A DNA stretch of 64,000 nucleotides from Flavobacterium inviolabile (GCF_013389455.1 NZ_CP058278.1:1798001-1862000), one strand, 5' to 3'. Counted from the stretch's first letter, positions 9,293 to 18,927 are shown. Program-made: numbers and translations. Notes: a model not told the origin generated them from the sequence alone.

Positions 9293-9495
9293 AATGAATA
9301 CGTTTAATGTTTAATATTTGCTATTCAAACAATAATTGCGCCATTTTGTTTTGCCTCAAAAGATAATTTTATGTTAAATTAATATAAAAATACATCATAA
9401 ATAATGTTATCTGTTTGGTTGTTAGGTTTTTGTAATGTTTTTTGGAAAGGCTAAAAAATTAAGTTTTTTGTTTATTTTATGGAGAAGCAAGTTCT

Positions 9496-9503
9496 TACCT
9501 TTG
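9496..9503 (+). promoter_or_regulatory. -7 element that fixes the MATE gene start
   Basis: TACCTTTG matches TAnnTTTG exactly and lies 17 bp before the ATG at 9521. An in-frame ATG at 9479 lies upstream of this box, so transcripts from this promoter would not contain it. Confidence 0.65.
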
Positions 9504-9520
9504 CCGGAAATGTGGAGAAA

Positions 9521-10921
9521 ATGAGATTGTCGGTATACACAAAAGAGTTCAGATATAATTTAAAATTAGCCTATCCTATTATTCTAGGAATGCTTGGGCA
9601 CACACTTGTAGGAATCGTGGATAACATTATGGTTGGTAAATTAGGACCAACCGAATTGGCTGCCGTTTCTTTAGGAAATAGTTTTGTTTTTATCGCCATG
9701 TCTCTGGGAATCGGTTTTTCTACAGCGATTACACCGTTAATTGCAGAAGCCGATGGTGAAAAGAGTATTGAAAAGGGGAGAAGTGTATTCCATCACGGTT
9801 TGTTCCTGTGTACTATTCTGGGAATTTCGCTGTTTGCCCTGATCTATTTTTCCAAACCGATCATCAGTTATATGGGACAGCCTGCCGAGGTTGTTGAAAT
9901 GGCGAAACCGTTTTTAGATATCGTCGCTTTTTCATTGATCCCGTTAATCATCTTCCAGGGATACAAACAATTTGCCGATGGGAAATCGGAAACCAAATAT
10001 GCCATGTGGGCCACCATTTTGTGTAATGTGGTACACTTGATTATCAATTATTTCCTGATTTACGGGATCTGGATTTTCCCCAAAATGGGAATTGTAGGCG
10101 CAGCGGTAGGTACTGTTTCCTCCCGGTTTGTGATGCTCATTTACATGCATTATGCTTTGAAAGCAAAAGAAAAATTCAAACCATATTTTGAAAACTTCAG
10201 TTTTGGAGAGATCCGGAAAACCATGATCAATAAGATTGTAGGATTGGGCTTGCCTTCTTCCATGCAGATGTTTTTTGAAGTAGCCTTGTTTACCGGTGCA
10301 ATATGGCTTTCCGGCCGATTAGGAACAACCAGCCAGGCAGCAAACCAGATTGCGTTGAGTATGGCTTCCCTGACCTTTATGTTTGCATCCGGACTGAGTG
10401 TTGCCGGAATGGTGAGAGTCGGTAATCAGAAAGGTATGCAGGATTATAAAAAACTGCAGATCGTTGCCCGTTCCATATTCCTGCTGGCCGTGGTGATTGA
10501 AACAGTATTTGCCTTGTTGTTTATTGCACTGCATAAAGTTTTACCGGGTTTGTTTGTAAACGTGGAAAATGCCCTGCACCTGAAAGACACGGCTGAGGTT
10601 ATCCTGATTGCTTCCCATTTGTTATTGGTGGCTGCGGTTTTCCAGATTTCCGATGGTGTACAGGTAGTGGTTCTGGGAGCTTTGCGAGGCATACAGGATG
10701 TTAAAATACCAATGTACATCACTTTTGTAGCCTATTGGGTTATTGGTTTTCCGATCTCTATTTATCTGGGATTGTACACCAAACTGGGTGGTGTGGGTAT
10801 CTGGATCGGATTGTTGGCAGGTTTAACGATAGCCGCAATATTTTTGTATCTTCGTTTTAGCCGCCTGACGAACAAACTGCTTTTGGAAGATAAAGCAAGA
10901 CAGGCAGAAATAGTTAATTAA
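9521..10921 (+). CDS. MATE family efflux transporter
   Basis: The 466-aa protein has twelve predicted helices in two MatE halves. The first half opens with KLAYPIILGMLGHTLVGIVD. The family exports cationic drugs or metabolites in exchange for Na+ or H+ in the inner membrane. I start at 9521 rather than 9479 because a clear -7 box lies between them and because homologous MATE proteins begin with a sequence like MRLSVYTKEF. A small acidic protein follows 23 bp later and may be co-transcribed. Substrate unknown. Confidence 0.92.
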   Translation: MRLSVYTKEFRYNLKLAYPIILGMLGHTLVGIVDNIMVGKLGPTELAAVSLGNSFVFIAMSLGIGFSTAITPLIAEADGEKSIEKGRSVFHHGLFLCTILGISLFALIYFSKPIISYMGQPAEVVEMAKPFLDIVAFSLIPLIIFQGYKQFADGKSETKYAMWATILCNVVHLIINYFLIYGIWIFPKMGIVGAAVGTVSSRFVMLIYMHYALKAKEKFKPYFENFSFGEIRKTMINKIVGLGLPSSMQMFFEVALFTGAIWLSGRLGTTSQAANQIALSMASLTFMFASGLSVAGMVRVGNQKGMQDYKKLQIVARSIFLLAVVIETVFALLFIALHKVLPGLFVNVENALHLKDTAEVILIASHLLLVAAVFQISDGVQVVVLGALRGIQDVKIPMYITFVAYWVIGFPISIYLGLYTKLGGVGIWIGLLAGLTIAAIFLYLRFSRLTNKLLLEDKARQAEIVN

Positions 10922-10944
10922 AAAGACATAAATACGTATTGAAC

Positions 10945-11172
10945 ATGGAATTACCAAAATTTGTATTGGCCGATAACACTGATTTTCCGGATGATATTTT
11001 TATCATTCACCTGGAATATCCCCGTTTTTTGATCAACCTTAAAGATGATGAAATCGAGTTCCTAGAAGAACTGGATGAAGAAGAGGAAGATGAACTGGAA
11101 GCGGAAATGGAGAAATTAATCACTCTTGCCGGAGAATTTTACGACAGAGAGATGGAACGTTATGAAGAATAA
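10945..11172 (+). CDS. Small acidic conserved protein
   Basis: This 75-aa protein is strongly acidic, with a run of Glu and Asp at about 40-58. I do not recognise a domain. The ATG at 10945 is preferred over a TTG six bases earlier. It lies 23 bp after the MATE gene on the same strand and ends 8 bp before the convergent meaB stop codon. The composition suggests a soluble cytosolic protein; no function is proposed. Confidence 0.7.
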   Translation: MELPKFVLADNTDFPDDIFIIHLEYPRFLINLKDDEIEFLEELDEEEEDELEAEMEKLITLAGEFYDREMERYEE

Positions 11173-11180
11173 CGAACCGG

Positions 11181-12251
11181 TTATTTAAAATACTTTTCCA
11201 ATAATAACTGAGCGGCTGCAAACGGTGATATTTCATTGTTTTGCACCGCTTTTTTGTTTTCGTCCAGTAATATCTGGATATCCGGATGATTGTAAAAGTT
11301 GCGTTTCAGCTGTTCGTTGATGGTTTCCAGTAACCAGTACTGATTTTGTTCCCTACGTTTTTTACTGAAATAGTCATTGTCCTGCGTTAGCTGGAAATAA
11401 TCCGTTATGGTATCCCATACATCGGCAATGCCTTCATTTGTCAGTGCGCTGCAAGTAGTTACTTTAGGCGACCAGCCGGAATTTTTCATCGGGAAAAGGT
11501 GTAAGGCACGATTGTATTCCGTTTTAGCGAGACGGGCGCGTTTGATGTTGTCGCCATCGGCTTTATTGATCACAATCGCATCAGCCATTTCCATAATACC
11601 GCGTTTGATTCCCTGCAGTTCATCGCCGGCTCCGGCTAAATTGAGCAGTAAGAAGAAATCCACCATACTGTGTACGGCTGTTTCGCTCTGGCCCACACCA
11701 ACGGTTTCTATCAGGATGGTATCAAATCCGCAGGCTTCACAAAGAATGATCGTTTCCCTTGTTTTACGGGCGACACCACCCAGGCTTTCTCCGGAAGCAG
11801 AAGGACGGATATAGGCATTTTCATCCTTTACCAGTTCTTCCATCCGCGTTTTATCGCCTAAAATACTGCCGTGCGACAGCGAACTGCTCGGATCGACAGC
11901 AAGAACCGCTACTTTTTTTCCTAAACTGGTCAGGTATTTACCAAAAGCTTCAATAAAAGTACTTTTTCCAACACCGGGAACTCCGGTAATGCCTACGCGA
12001 ACCGATTGATTGGCATGCGGCAAACAGGCTTTGATGACCTCATTTGCCTTTTCCAGATGGGCAGGGCTGGTACTTTCTACAAGGGTAATGGCGCGGCTCA
12101 GGGCGATTTTGTTTCCTTTCAGGATACCGTCTATCAATTGCTGGGCAGACGGCTGCTTACGGCGAAATTGCTGAATCTGGGAAACGGAAGCCGAACTGAT
12201 AATTTCAGGTTGTTCGATGCCGTCTTTTTCGTGTAAAGCGGAAGGATGCAT
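11181..12251 (-). CDS. meaB: Methylmalonyl-CoA mutase-associated GTPase MeaB
   Basis: The protein is about 356 aa, a G3E-family P-loop GTPase (ArgK/MeaB). Walker A is GVPGVGKST, and the switch region reads ETVGVGQSE. NKAD gives nucleotide specificity. MeaB protects and reactivates adenosylcobalamin-dependent methylmalonyl-CoA mutase. The mutase genes are not in this window, but a cobalamin adenosyltransferase (22764-23336) is. The frame is open up to an ATG at 12308, but that ATG lies in the stem of the previous gene's terminator. I therefore choose the ATG at 12251; a GTG at 12266 is also possible. Confidence 0.9.
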   Translation of the reverse strand: MHPSALHEKDGIEQPEIISSASVSQIQQFRRKQPSAQQLIDGILKGNKIALSRAITLVESTSPAHLEKANEVIKACLPHANQSVRVGITGVPGVGKSTFIEAFGKYLTSLGKKVAVLAVDPSSSLSHGSILGDKTRMEELVKDENAYIRPSASGESLGGVARKTRETIILCEACGFDTILIETVGVGQSETAVHSMVDFFLLLNLAGAGDELQGIKRGIMEMADAIVINKADGDNIKRARLAKTEYNRALHLFPMKNSGWSPKVTTCSALTNEGIADVWDTITDYFQLTQDNDYFSKKRREQNQYWLLETINEQLKRNFYNHPDIQILLDENKKAVQNNEISPFAAAQLLLEKYFK

Positions 12252-12295
12252 TTTCTTTTGAGCCACTGGAATAAATTTGAATGGTAAAATTAAAG

Positions 12296-12340
12296 AAAAA
12301 GTGCACACTGTTCAAGCTCAAATTGACAATGTGCACTTTT
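12296..12340 (-). terminator. Long hairpin terminator downstream of the NAD(P)-binding gene
   Basis: AAAAGTGCACA (12297-12307) and TGTGCACTTTT (12330-12340) pair perfectly over 11 bp. The 22-nt loop contains a second imperfect stem (GTTCAA/TTGAC). On the minus strand a T-tract follows, so it should end the transcript of the gene whose 3' end is at 12360. Confidence 0.7.
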
Positions 12341-12359
12341 AGTATAAAAAAAGAAGGAA

Positions 12360-13007
12360 TTAATATGCTGCTGTAAAGCGTACCTGGTGGTGTTTCGGTG
12401 TTTCTGCCTCATCGGCAATAACAACGGCTAAATCTTCAACAGAAAGAATACTTCTCTGGTTGTCGTCAAAAACCGGATTGTCTAAGCCCAAACGGTATTT
12501 ACCGGTTCTTCCGGTGGTGATTCCCTGGTGCATTTCGAATGCCGGACTAAAGAAAGCCCAATCCAGTTCTTTTTCCTCTTTTAAGATGTTCAGGTAATCT
12601 CTTGCGGCTGAGGCACCGGCATAATATTCTTTCGGGAAATCGGGTGTGTCAACAGCCTGTAAACCAGGTGCTACAAATAAGCTTCCGGCACCGCCAATCA
12701 CGATAAAACGTTTTACGCCTGATTTTTTTACAGCTTCCTGTATGGATCTGGAACCGGCAATAAAATCATTATACAGGTCCGGGTTGGTCCACCCGGAATT
12801 GTAGGCACTGATCACGATATCATTTCCGGCCAAAACAGACGCCAGTTCTGCGGCATTAAAAATATCCGCTTTTACCCAGCTGATATTTTGTGCTTCCGAA
12901 GTTTTCGGATTTCGGGCAATGGCGGTTACCTCGTGGTTACGGCCTGCTATTTCTTTTAAGATGTTTGAGCCTACAAATCCTGTAGCTCCGATGATTGCTA
13001 TTTTCAT
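12360..13007 (-). CDS. NAD(P)H-binding protein, NmrA/YwnB-like
   Basis: The 215-aa protein is an atypical short-chain dehydrogenase-like Rossmann protein. The dinucleotide motif is GATGFVGSN at residues 7-15. A second landmark, FIVIGGAGSLF, lies near 104-114. It resembles B. subtilis YwnB, whose neighbour is the Rrf2-type regulator YwnA, and the same pairing occurs here 56 bp upstream. A redox or electrophile-response role is inferred from that pairing, not shown. An inverted repeat matching the one before the rrf2 gene lies 16 bp upstream of the start codon. Confidence 0.85.
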   Translation of the reverse strand: MKIAIIGATGFVGSNILKEIAGRNHEVTAIARNPKTSEAQNISWVKADIFNAAELASVLAGNDIVISAYNSGWTNPDLYNDFIAGSRSIQEAVKKSGVKRFIVIGGAGSLFVAPGLQAVDTPDFPKEYYAGASAARDYLNILKEEKELDWAFFSPAFEMHQGITTGRTGKYRLGLDNPVFDDNQRSILSVEDLAVVIADEAETPKHHQVRFTAAY

Positions 13008-13023
13008 AGATATAAAATTAATA

Positions 13024-13042
13024 TATAATAAAATTTGTTACA
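13024..13042. promoter_or_regulatory. Putative Rrf2/YwnA operator before the NAD(P)-binding gene
   Basis: This 19-bp site is identical at 17 of 19 positions to the site at 13475-13493 in front of the rrf2 gene. Both have half-sites of the form TRTAAT...GTTACA around an A/T core. Confidence 0.55.
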
Positions 13043-13063
13043 GTTTTGGGTAAAAAAAACCGG

Positions 13064-13471
13064 TCAGAATTTTTCACTGAATTCTGCCAGCGAAATTGTC
13101 TTTAATTTGCTGATAATGGAATCGTTAATATCGTCATATAAATGCGTCAGATTAGTGTTGATTTGTTTGCCAACCGGACAAAGCGGGTTGGGGTCATTTT
13201 TAGAAAAACCGAAGTTGACCTTTTCGAAAGTGATATTGAAAATCTCTTCCATAGAGATGGCTTCGGGCGATTTGAGCAGTTTGGTACCGCCGTATTTCCC
13301 TTCACGGCTTTCCACCAAATGGTTCTTTTTAAGATTTGCAATTTCTTTACGTACCAAAACCGGATGAATATTCAGGCTTCCGGCAATATAATCGGATGCC
13401 AGGTACTCTTCGGGGAATTTCGCCAGTAAAGTTAAAATATGGGTTGTAATTGCAAATTTTCCGCTAATCAT
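13064..13471 (-). CDS. Rrf2 family transcriptional regulator (YwnA-like)
   Basis: The 135-aa protein has an N-terminal winged helix (residues 1-80) with the Rrf2 recognition helix region NIHPVLVRKEIANLKKNHLV and wing sequence GKYGGTKLL. It has one cysteine, in PLCPVG, not the three-cysteine cluster of iron-sulfur Rrf2 proteins such as IscR. It is therefore more like the single-cysteine YwnA/CymR type. It likely represses itself and the downstream NAD(P)-binding gene, since both carry the same dyad. It is also divergent from two MFS exporters, which it may control. Confidence 0.9.
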   Translation of the reverse strand: MISGKFAITTHILTLLAKFPEEYLASDYIAGSLNIHPVLVRKEIANLKKNHLVESREGKYGGTKLLKSPEAISMEEIFNITFEKVNFGFSKNDPNPLCPVGKQINTNLTHLYDDINDSIISKLKTISLAEFSEKF

Positions 13472-13474
13472 AAC

Positions 13475-13493
13475 TGTAATAAAATATGTTACA
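13475..13493. promoter_or_regulatory. Putative Rrf2 operator at the rrf2 start
   Basis: TGTAATAAAATATGTTACA is an imperfect inverted repeat (TGTAAT/GTTACA). It begins 3 bp upstream of the rrf2 start codon and overlaps the first bases of the -7 box at 13492-13499. Confidence 0.6.
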
Positions 13494-13499
13494 AATTTA
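13492..13499 (-). promoter_or_regulatory. -7 element of the rrf2 gene
   Basis: The minus strand reads TAAATTTG, an exact TAnnTTTG match about 20 bp upstream of the rrf2 start. It overlaps the operator-like dyad by two bases. Confidence 0.6.
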
Positions 13500-13601
13500 T
13501 GATGTCTATCGGAATAAAAAAATATTTTGGCATTTTTTTAAGATAATTTAGTACGGCTAATCTCCGAACTATTGCCGAAATTTGCACGTTGAAATTTAAA
13601 A

Positions 13602-14831
13602 ATGAAGATGACTTTTAAACAGAAATACACGATTCTCTTTATTCTTGCCGGCTTATCAGCTTTAGCCCCATTTAGTATCGACATGTATTTACCGGCTTTC
13701 CCGGCCATCGCAAAAGGACTGCAAACCGATATTGCACAGGTAACCTTGTCCTTAACCAGTTATTTTATCGGAATCAGTATAGGACAGCTTTTTTACGGCC
13801 CGATAACGGATAAATTCGGAAGAAAGAAACCGCTGCTTTTCGGATTGAGTGTTTTTATGCTGGCTTCCGTTGGCTGTGCCTTATCGCCTTCGATTTCGTG
13901 GCTCATCACAATGCGGGTAATCCTGGCTTTAGGTGGTTGCGTAGGAATGGTTGTGGGGCGTGCCGTGGTAAGGGACTTGTTTCCGGTAGCGGAAATTGCT
14001 AAAATTTTCTCGATTTTAATGCTGATAGTGGGTGTAGCGCCCATACTGGCGCCTTCAATAGGCGGATGGATATTGACCGTTTCGACCTGGAGGACGATAT
14101 TTTATTTTCTAACGGCATTCGGTTTTATTTTGACGCTGGCAGTATATTTTTATTTGCCGGAAAGTCAAAAGGAAGCAAACGATAAACCGCTGAATTTTAA
14201 AAATGTGATTCAGGATTATAAAACGGTTTTTAACGAAAAAACATTTCTGTTCTATGCTTTTTCAGGCAGTATTGCCATGGCCGGGATGTTTGCTTATATC
14301 AGCGGTTCGCCTTTTGTTTTTATGAAATATTTCGGTTTGACGGAAGCGCAGTACGGCTGGGTTTTCGGTACTAATGCGATGGGCTTTATACTGGGCAGCC
14401 AGCTTAACCGTTTGCTGTTGAAGCGATTTTCGTCCCTGCAGATCATCACATTGTCTTCCTGTACGCTGTTCATTGTTGCCGTATCCTTAATCGTATTGTT
14501 CCAGAGTGAGCTGATTACTACCGGCGTTTTGATAGCCCATCTGTTTACATTTTTGTTCTGTTTGGGATTACTGGTACCCAATAGTACTGCTATGGCATTG
14601 GCTCCTTTTACAGAAAATGCGGGAAGCGCCTCTGCTTTAATCGGGTTTATACAAATGGTTAGCGGCGCAATACTCTCGGCAGTTGTGAGCGCCCTGCACA
14701 ATGAAACCCTGTTCCCGATGATTTTCGGAATGGCCTTGTCCGGAATTTTAGCCTTTATGATTGTCATGCAGCTGAATGCAAAAGTCAAAAAAGGAAAACT
14801 GGCTCCGGTGGCGATTCCTCTAAAAAAATAA
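13602..14831 (+). CDS. Bcr/CflA family multidrug efflux MFS transporter
   Basis: The 409-aa protein has twelve predicted helices. The Bcr/CflA hallmarks are the N-terminal SIDMYLPAFPAIA after helix 1 and GPITDKFGRKKPLL (MFS motif A) between helices 2 and 3. It should export bicyclomycin-, chloramphenicol- or sulfonamide-type compounds by proton antiport; the real substrate is unknown. The start is the ATG at 13602, with a second ATG two codons later. It begins a plus-strand run with the FSR-type MFS (17-bp gap) and the flavoenzyme (18-bp gap). Confidence 0.92.
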   Translation: MKMTFKQKYTILFILAGLSALAPFSIDMYLPAFPAIAKGLQTDIAQVTLSLTSYFIGISIGQLFYGPITDKFGRKKPLLFGLSVFMLASVGCALSPSISWLITMRVILALGGCVGMVVGRAVVRDLFPVAEIAKIFSILMLIVGVAPILAPSIGGWILTVSTWRTIFYFLTAFGFILTLAVYFYLPESQKEANDKPLNFKNVIQDYKTVFNEKTFLFYAFSGSIAMAGMFAYISGSPFVFMKYFGLTEAQYGWVFGTNAMGFILGSQLNRLLLKRFSSLQIITLSSCTLFIVAVSLIVLFQSELITTGVLIAHLFTFLFCLGLLVPNSTAMALAPFTENAGSASALIGFIQMVSGAILSAVVSALHNETLFPMIFGMALSGILAFMIVMQLNAKVKKGKLAPVAIPLKK

Positions 14832-14848
14832 AATAATTATAGCGTTAT

Positions 14849-16063
14849 ATGAAAACGAATGATATTACGATAACAGCTGTTGAATCCAAGGAACTGGCAC
14901 AAAAAACAGCTTATTCCATACTATTTTCGATCAGCTTTGCCCATTTACTGAACGATTTGCTGCAGGCGGTGATCCCTTCGGTATATCCGATTTTAAAAGA
15001 TAATTTCAATTTGTCGTTCACACAGATCGGACTGATTACGTTCTCATATCAGATGGCTGCTTCGATTTTACAGCCATTTGTAGGCTTCTATACCGATAAA
15101 AACCCCAAACCGTTTTCGCAGTTGTACGGCATGTTGTTCACCATCGCCGGAATTGTGGTTTTATCCTATGCCACGAATTTCTACCTGATCTTGCTGGCAG
15201 TTGTACTGGTTGGTATCGGGTCGTCCATTTTTCATCCGGAATCATCACGGGTATCGTATCTGGCATCGGGCGGAAAACGCGGACTGGCACAGTCGATTTT
15301 TCAGATTGGCGGAAATGCCGGAACAGCAATAGGACCGTTATTGGTAGCTATATTCGTTGTTCCTAAAAGACAGCTGTACATCTTGTGGTTCCTGATCTTT
15401 GCCATTATTGCCATGTTTGTTTTAAGTAAAATTGCTTTTTGGTACCGCGATCACCTGAGCCTTCGTAAATCGAAAAAAACGGAGCCTGAAATATTGCACA
15501 ATCTTTCGCAGACCCAGGTTACCTTTTCCATCATTATCCTGTTATTGCTGATTTTCTCAAAGTTCTTTTATACGGCGAGTATGTCCAGTTATTTTACTTT
15601 TTACCTGATGGATAAGTTCCACGTTTCGGTTCAGGATGCGCAATTCCATTTGTTCTTATTCCTGATGTCGGTAGCGGCCGGAACCCTTTTGGGCGGACCG
15701 TTAGGCGATAAATTCGGACGAAAATACGTAATCTGGTTTTCGGTTCTGGGTGTAGCGCCCTTTACACTGATGCTGCCTTTTGCCAATTTATTCTGGACCG
15801 GTGTGCTTTCGATGGTTATCGGGGTGATTTTATCGTCAGCTTTCCCGGCAATTCTGGTATATGCGCAGGAATTACTGCCTAAAAAACTGGGCATGGTTTC
15901 CGGTTTATTCTACGGATTTGCATTCGGTATGGGCGGATTAGGTTCGGCTATACTGGGGTATTTAGCGGATAAAACGAGTATCACGTATGTTTACCAGATC
16001 TGTGCGTTTTTACCTTTGATCGGACTTATTGCTTATTTCCTTCCGAATATTAAGAAGAAATAG
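14849..16063 (+). CDS. MFS transporter, fosmidomycin resistance protein-like
   Basis: The 404-aa, twelve-helix MFS protein resembles Fsr. The landmarks are SFAHLLNDLLQAVIPSVYPI in helix 1 and GIGSSIFHPESSRVSYLASG in the helix 4-5 region; the second is the most characteristic Fsr block. It should be a proton-driven exporter. It starts 17 bp after the Bcr/CflA gene, so two drug-type exporters are probably expressed together. Confidence 0.92.
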   Translation: MKTNDITITAVESKELAQKTAYSILFSISFAHLLNDLLQAVIPSVYPILKDNFNLSFTQIGLITFSYQMAASILQPFVGFYTDKNPKPFSQLYGMLFTIAGIVVLSYATNFYLILLAVVLVGIGSSIFHPESSRVSYLASGGKRGLAQSIFQIGGNAGTAIGPLLVAIFVVPKRQLYILWFLIFAIIAMFVLSKIAFWYRDHLSLRKSKKTEPEILHNLSQTQVTFSIIILLLLIFSKFFYTASMSSYFTFYLMDKFHVSVQDAQFHLFLFLMSVAAGTLLGGPLGDKFGRKYVIWFSVLGVAPFTLMLPFANLFWTGVLSMVIGVILSSAFPAILVYAQELLPKKLGMVSGLFYGFAFGMGGLGSAILGYLADKTSITYVYQICAFLPLIGLIAYFLPNIKKK

Positions 16064-16081
16064 GTAATTTCACCGTATAAA

Positions 16082-17488
16082 ATGATAACAATGACTCCCG
16101 AAATAATAGCAAAACTTCAAGAGATAACAGGTGTTTCTTTTGTTTTTACCGATGATGAAACCCGTAATAGCTACGGACATGACGAAACCGAAGATTTTGT
16201 TTTTCCGCCCCATGTCGTGGTAAAACCGGCTTCGGCCCGGGAAATTTCCGCGATTGTAAAAGTTGCCAATGCCTATAAGATCCCGGTTGTTCCGATTGGC
16301 GGCAGAACGGGACTGAGCGGAGGCGCTTTGAGTATTCACGGCGGAATTGCGATTTCAACCGAAAGATTGAACAGGATTCTGGAAATTGATGAAAGAAACT
16401 TACAGGTTATCACCGAACCGGCTGTAATTACTCAGGTTTTACAGGATACTGTTCTGGAGAAAGGCTTGTTTTACCCGGTTGATCCGAGCAGCAGAGGAAG
16501 CTGTTTTATTGGCGGTAATGTAGCCGAAAATGCAGGTGGTGCCAGAGCGGTAAAATATGGAGTTACAAAAGATTATGTGCTTAATCTGGAAGTGGTTTTG
16601 CCAACCGGTGAAATAATCTGGACCGGGGCGAATACTTTAAAAAATTCTACCGGTTATAACCTGACACAGCTCATGGTGGGCAGTGAAGGGACTCTGGGTA
16701 TCGTTACCAAAATTGTTTTAAGGCTGCTGCCGAAAAACAATCACAATGTCCTGATGCTGGTTCCTTTTTATAAAGCAGGACAGGCATGTGAAGCGGTTTC
16801 TGCTATTTTCAGAGCCGGTATCGTTCCGAGTGCGCTGGAGTTTATGGAGCGGGATGCGATTGACTGGACACTGAAATTTATTGACGGTTTAAATGTAGCC
16901 GTTAAAGCCGATATCCAGGCGCATCTGCTGATTGAAGTTGACGGTAATTATCCGGATGTACTTTTTGCCGAAGCCGAAAAAATCATGCAGGTTTTGGAGC
17001 AGTTTGACATTGATGAAATTCTTTTTGCCGATACAGACGACCAGAAAAATGCTTTGTGGAAAATGAGAAGAGGTGTGGCGGAAGCGGTAAAATCCAATTC
17101 GGTTTATAAAGAAGAAGATACTGTTGTGCCGCGATATGAGCTGCCAAGACTATTGGAAGGGATCAAAACGATCGGGAACAAATACGGATTCAAATCGGTT
17201 TGTTACGGACATGCCGGTGACGGTAATTTGCATGTGAATATCATTAAAGGGGATATGACGGATGAAAACTGGAAAACGGAAGTACCGAAAGGAATCCGTG
17301 AAATTTTTGAACTTACCGTTGCCTTAAAAGGAACTTTATCCGGGGAGCACGGTATTGGTTATGTACAAAAGAATTTTATGGACATTGCGTTCAGCAAACA
17401 ACAGCTGCTGTTAATGAAGAGCATTAAAGCTGTTTTTGACCCGAATAACATCCTGAATCCGGGGAAGATATTTCCAGACTCGCTATAA
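16082..17488 (+). CDS. FAD-linked oxidase, GlcD/D-lactate dehydrogenase type
   Basis: The 468-aa protein has an FAD_binding_4 domain (about 35-180) with VPIGGRTGLSGG. The C-terminal FAD-oxidase domain carries HAGDGNLHVN and SGEHGIG. Such enzymes oxidise glycolate, D-lactate or D-2-hydroxyglutarate and pass electrons to the respiratory chain. It is third in a run with two MFS exporters (18-bp gap) and ends at a strong terminator. A second in-frame ATG three codons later is an alternative start. The substrate cannot be fixed from the sequence. Confidence 0.92.
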   Translation: MITMTPEIIAKLQEITGVSFVFTDDETRNSYGHDETEDFVFPPHVVVKPASAREISAIVKVANAYKIPVVPIGGRTGLSGGALSIHGGIAISTERLNRILEIDERNLQVITEPAVITQVLQDTVLEKGLFYPVDPSSRGSCFIGGNVAENAGGARAVKYGVTKDYVLNLEVVLPTGEIIWTGANTLKNSTGYNLTQLMVGSEGTLGIVTKIVLRLLPKNNHNVLMLVPFYKAGQACEAVSAIFRAGIVPSALEFMERDAIDWTLKFIDGLNVAVKADIQAHLLIEVDGNYPDVLFAEAEKIMQVLEQFDIDEILFADTDDQKNALWKMRRGVAEAVKSNSVYKEEDTVVPRYELPRLLEGIKTIGNKYGFKSVCYGHAGDGNLHVNIIKGDMTDENWKTEVPKGIREIFELTVALKGTLSGEHGIGYVQKNFMDIAFSKQQLLLMKSIKAVFDPNNILNPGKIFPDSL

Positions 17489-17496
17489 CGTTACAT

Positions 17497-17531
17497 AAAA
17501 AAAGCGGCTGTATTTACAGCCGCTTTTTTTA
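17497..17531. terminator. Bidirectional intrinsic terminator
   Basis: AAAGCGGCTGTA (17501-17512) and TACAGCCGCTTT (17515-17526) form a GC-rich stem flanked by A and T tracts. It lies between the convergent flavoenzyme and antiporter genes. Confidence 0.85.
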
Positions 17532-18773
17532 TTATTCTTTCGGTAAAACCCTGTTGGCAAGTTTTCCGATCGTCAGTCCCTGCACGATGATGGAAAAGAC
17601 CACTACAAAATAGGTAATTGCCAGTATCATTTGCTTGTGCGGACCTTCTTCTATGGAAAGTGCCAGCGCGATGGAAACACCGCCTCTTAAACCACCCCAG
17701 ACTAAAATCTTGATGGTGCCGCGGTTGAATTTCTCTTTAAACGGAATGACCAGCGTAGGGATCCAGATGGATAAAAAGCGGGAAAATAAAACCAGTAAAA
17801 TACAGATCAACCCGATTTGCCAATATCCGAGAATGTTCGGAATCAATAGCAATTCAAATCCGATGAAAAGGAATAAAATCGCATTCATGATTTCGTCGAT
17901 CAGTTCCCAGAATTTATTCAGGTAGTCTTTGGTAACGGGTGACATGGCTGTTTTCTTTCCGTAATTTCCAATGATCAAACCGGCTGCTACCATTGTTAAT
18001 GGTCCGGAAATGTGCATGGTATGAGCAATAAGATAACCGCCCATAACTACCGATAGGGTAATTAAAACGGAAACCTTGTAATCGTCAATTTTACGCATGG
18101 CATTGGAAGCGGTGATTCCCAACAGGATTCCCAACAGGAAACCGCCGAGGGCTTCTTTTATAATGAGCCAGGAAATATGTCCGAATGAAAGGTCAATCGC
18201 CCTGCCTTGTGCCAGTTGCAAAATTACGGCAAAGACCACAACGGCAACCCCGTCGTTAAAAAGGGATTCTCCGGCTACTTTTGTTTCCAGCGATTTTGGA
18301 ACGTTGGCATTTTTAAGGATTCCCAAAACGGCAATAGGATCGGTAGGGGAGATTAAAGCACCAAACAGCAAACAATAAATGAATGGCATGTCGATGGACA
18401 ATAACGGAAATATGTTGTATAACAGTACGCCTACAAGTAACGTAGACAGGATTACACTAAATGTGGAAAAGACCATAATGGGCCATCGCTGTTCTTTTAA
18501 ATCCACGAGGTTAATGTGGATCGCACCGGCAAATAACAGGAAGTTTAACATGGCGCCCATCAGGACTTCGGTAAAATCCACCTCACTGATGAGTTTGGAA
18601 AACCGGGTTAAGGTGTCGGGGAAAATATGCCCGAAAACAACTAAAATAATGGAGGTAATCATGGCGATTATCATTACCCCGATAGTGGAAGGCAGTTTTA
18701 AAAACCGAATGTTTAAATAAGCGAAAAATGAGGCTAAAACGAGTAAAATTGAAAAAGAATAGTATAACTCCAT
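17532..18773 (-). CDS. Na+/H+ antiporter, CPA1 family
   Basis: The 413-aa protein has about twelve helices. The CPA1 ion-binding motifs are PTDPIAV in helix 5 and GESLFNDG in helix 6, the pattern of NhaP/NHE electroneutral antiporters. It exchanges Na+ (or K+) for protons in the inner membrane. It lacks a cytosolic regulatory tail. The gene is monocistronic, upstream of the secA terminator on the same strand. Confidence 0.93.
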   Translation of the reverse strand: MELYYSFSILLVLASFFAYLNIRFLKLPSTIGVMIIAMITSIILVVFGHIFPDTLTRFSKLISEVDFTEVLMGAMLNFLLFAGAIHINLVDLKEQRWPIMVFSTFSVILSTLLVGVLLYNIFPLLSIDMPFIYCLLFGALISPTDPIAVLGILKNANVPKSLETKVAGESLFNDGVAVVVFAVILQLAQGRAIDLSFGHISWLIIKEALGGFLLGILLGITASNAMRKIDDYKVSVLITLSVVMGGYLIAHTMHISGPLTMVAAGLIIGNYGKKTAMSPVTKDYLNKFWELIDEIMNAILFLFIGFELLLIPNILGYWQIGLICILLVLFSRFLSIWIPTLVIPFKEKFNRGTIKILVWGGLRGGVSIALALSIEEGPHKQMILAITYFVVVFSIIVQGLTIGKLANRVLPKE

Positions 18774-18876
18774 ACTAATAATTTAAGGGTTAAAGGATTA
18801 TTTTATAGGCAATAAATTTTATGCTGTAAAAAGGTAAGGAAAAAATATAAAAAAGATGTTAAGCCTATTATAAAAA

Positions 18877-18908
18877 TAAAAAAACCCGATGATTATCGGG
18901 TTTTTTTA
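18877..18908. terminator. Intrinsic terminator downstream of secA
   Basis: AAAACCCGAT (18881-18890) and ATCGGGTTTT (18895-18904) pair across a 4-nt loop, with A tracts before and T tracts after. It lies 20 bp past the secA stop codon. Confidence 0.85.
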
Positions 18909-18927
18909 ACTATTTCGAAAAATTAGA

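Noticed and set aside
12252..12308. N-terminal extension of meaB to the ATG at 12308
   Set aside because: That start lies inside the stem of the upstream gene's terminator hairpin, and the extra residues look unlike MeaB.
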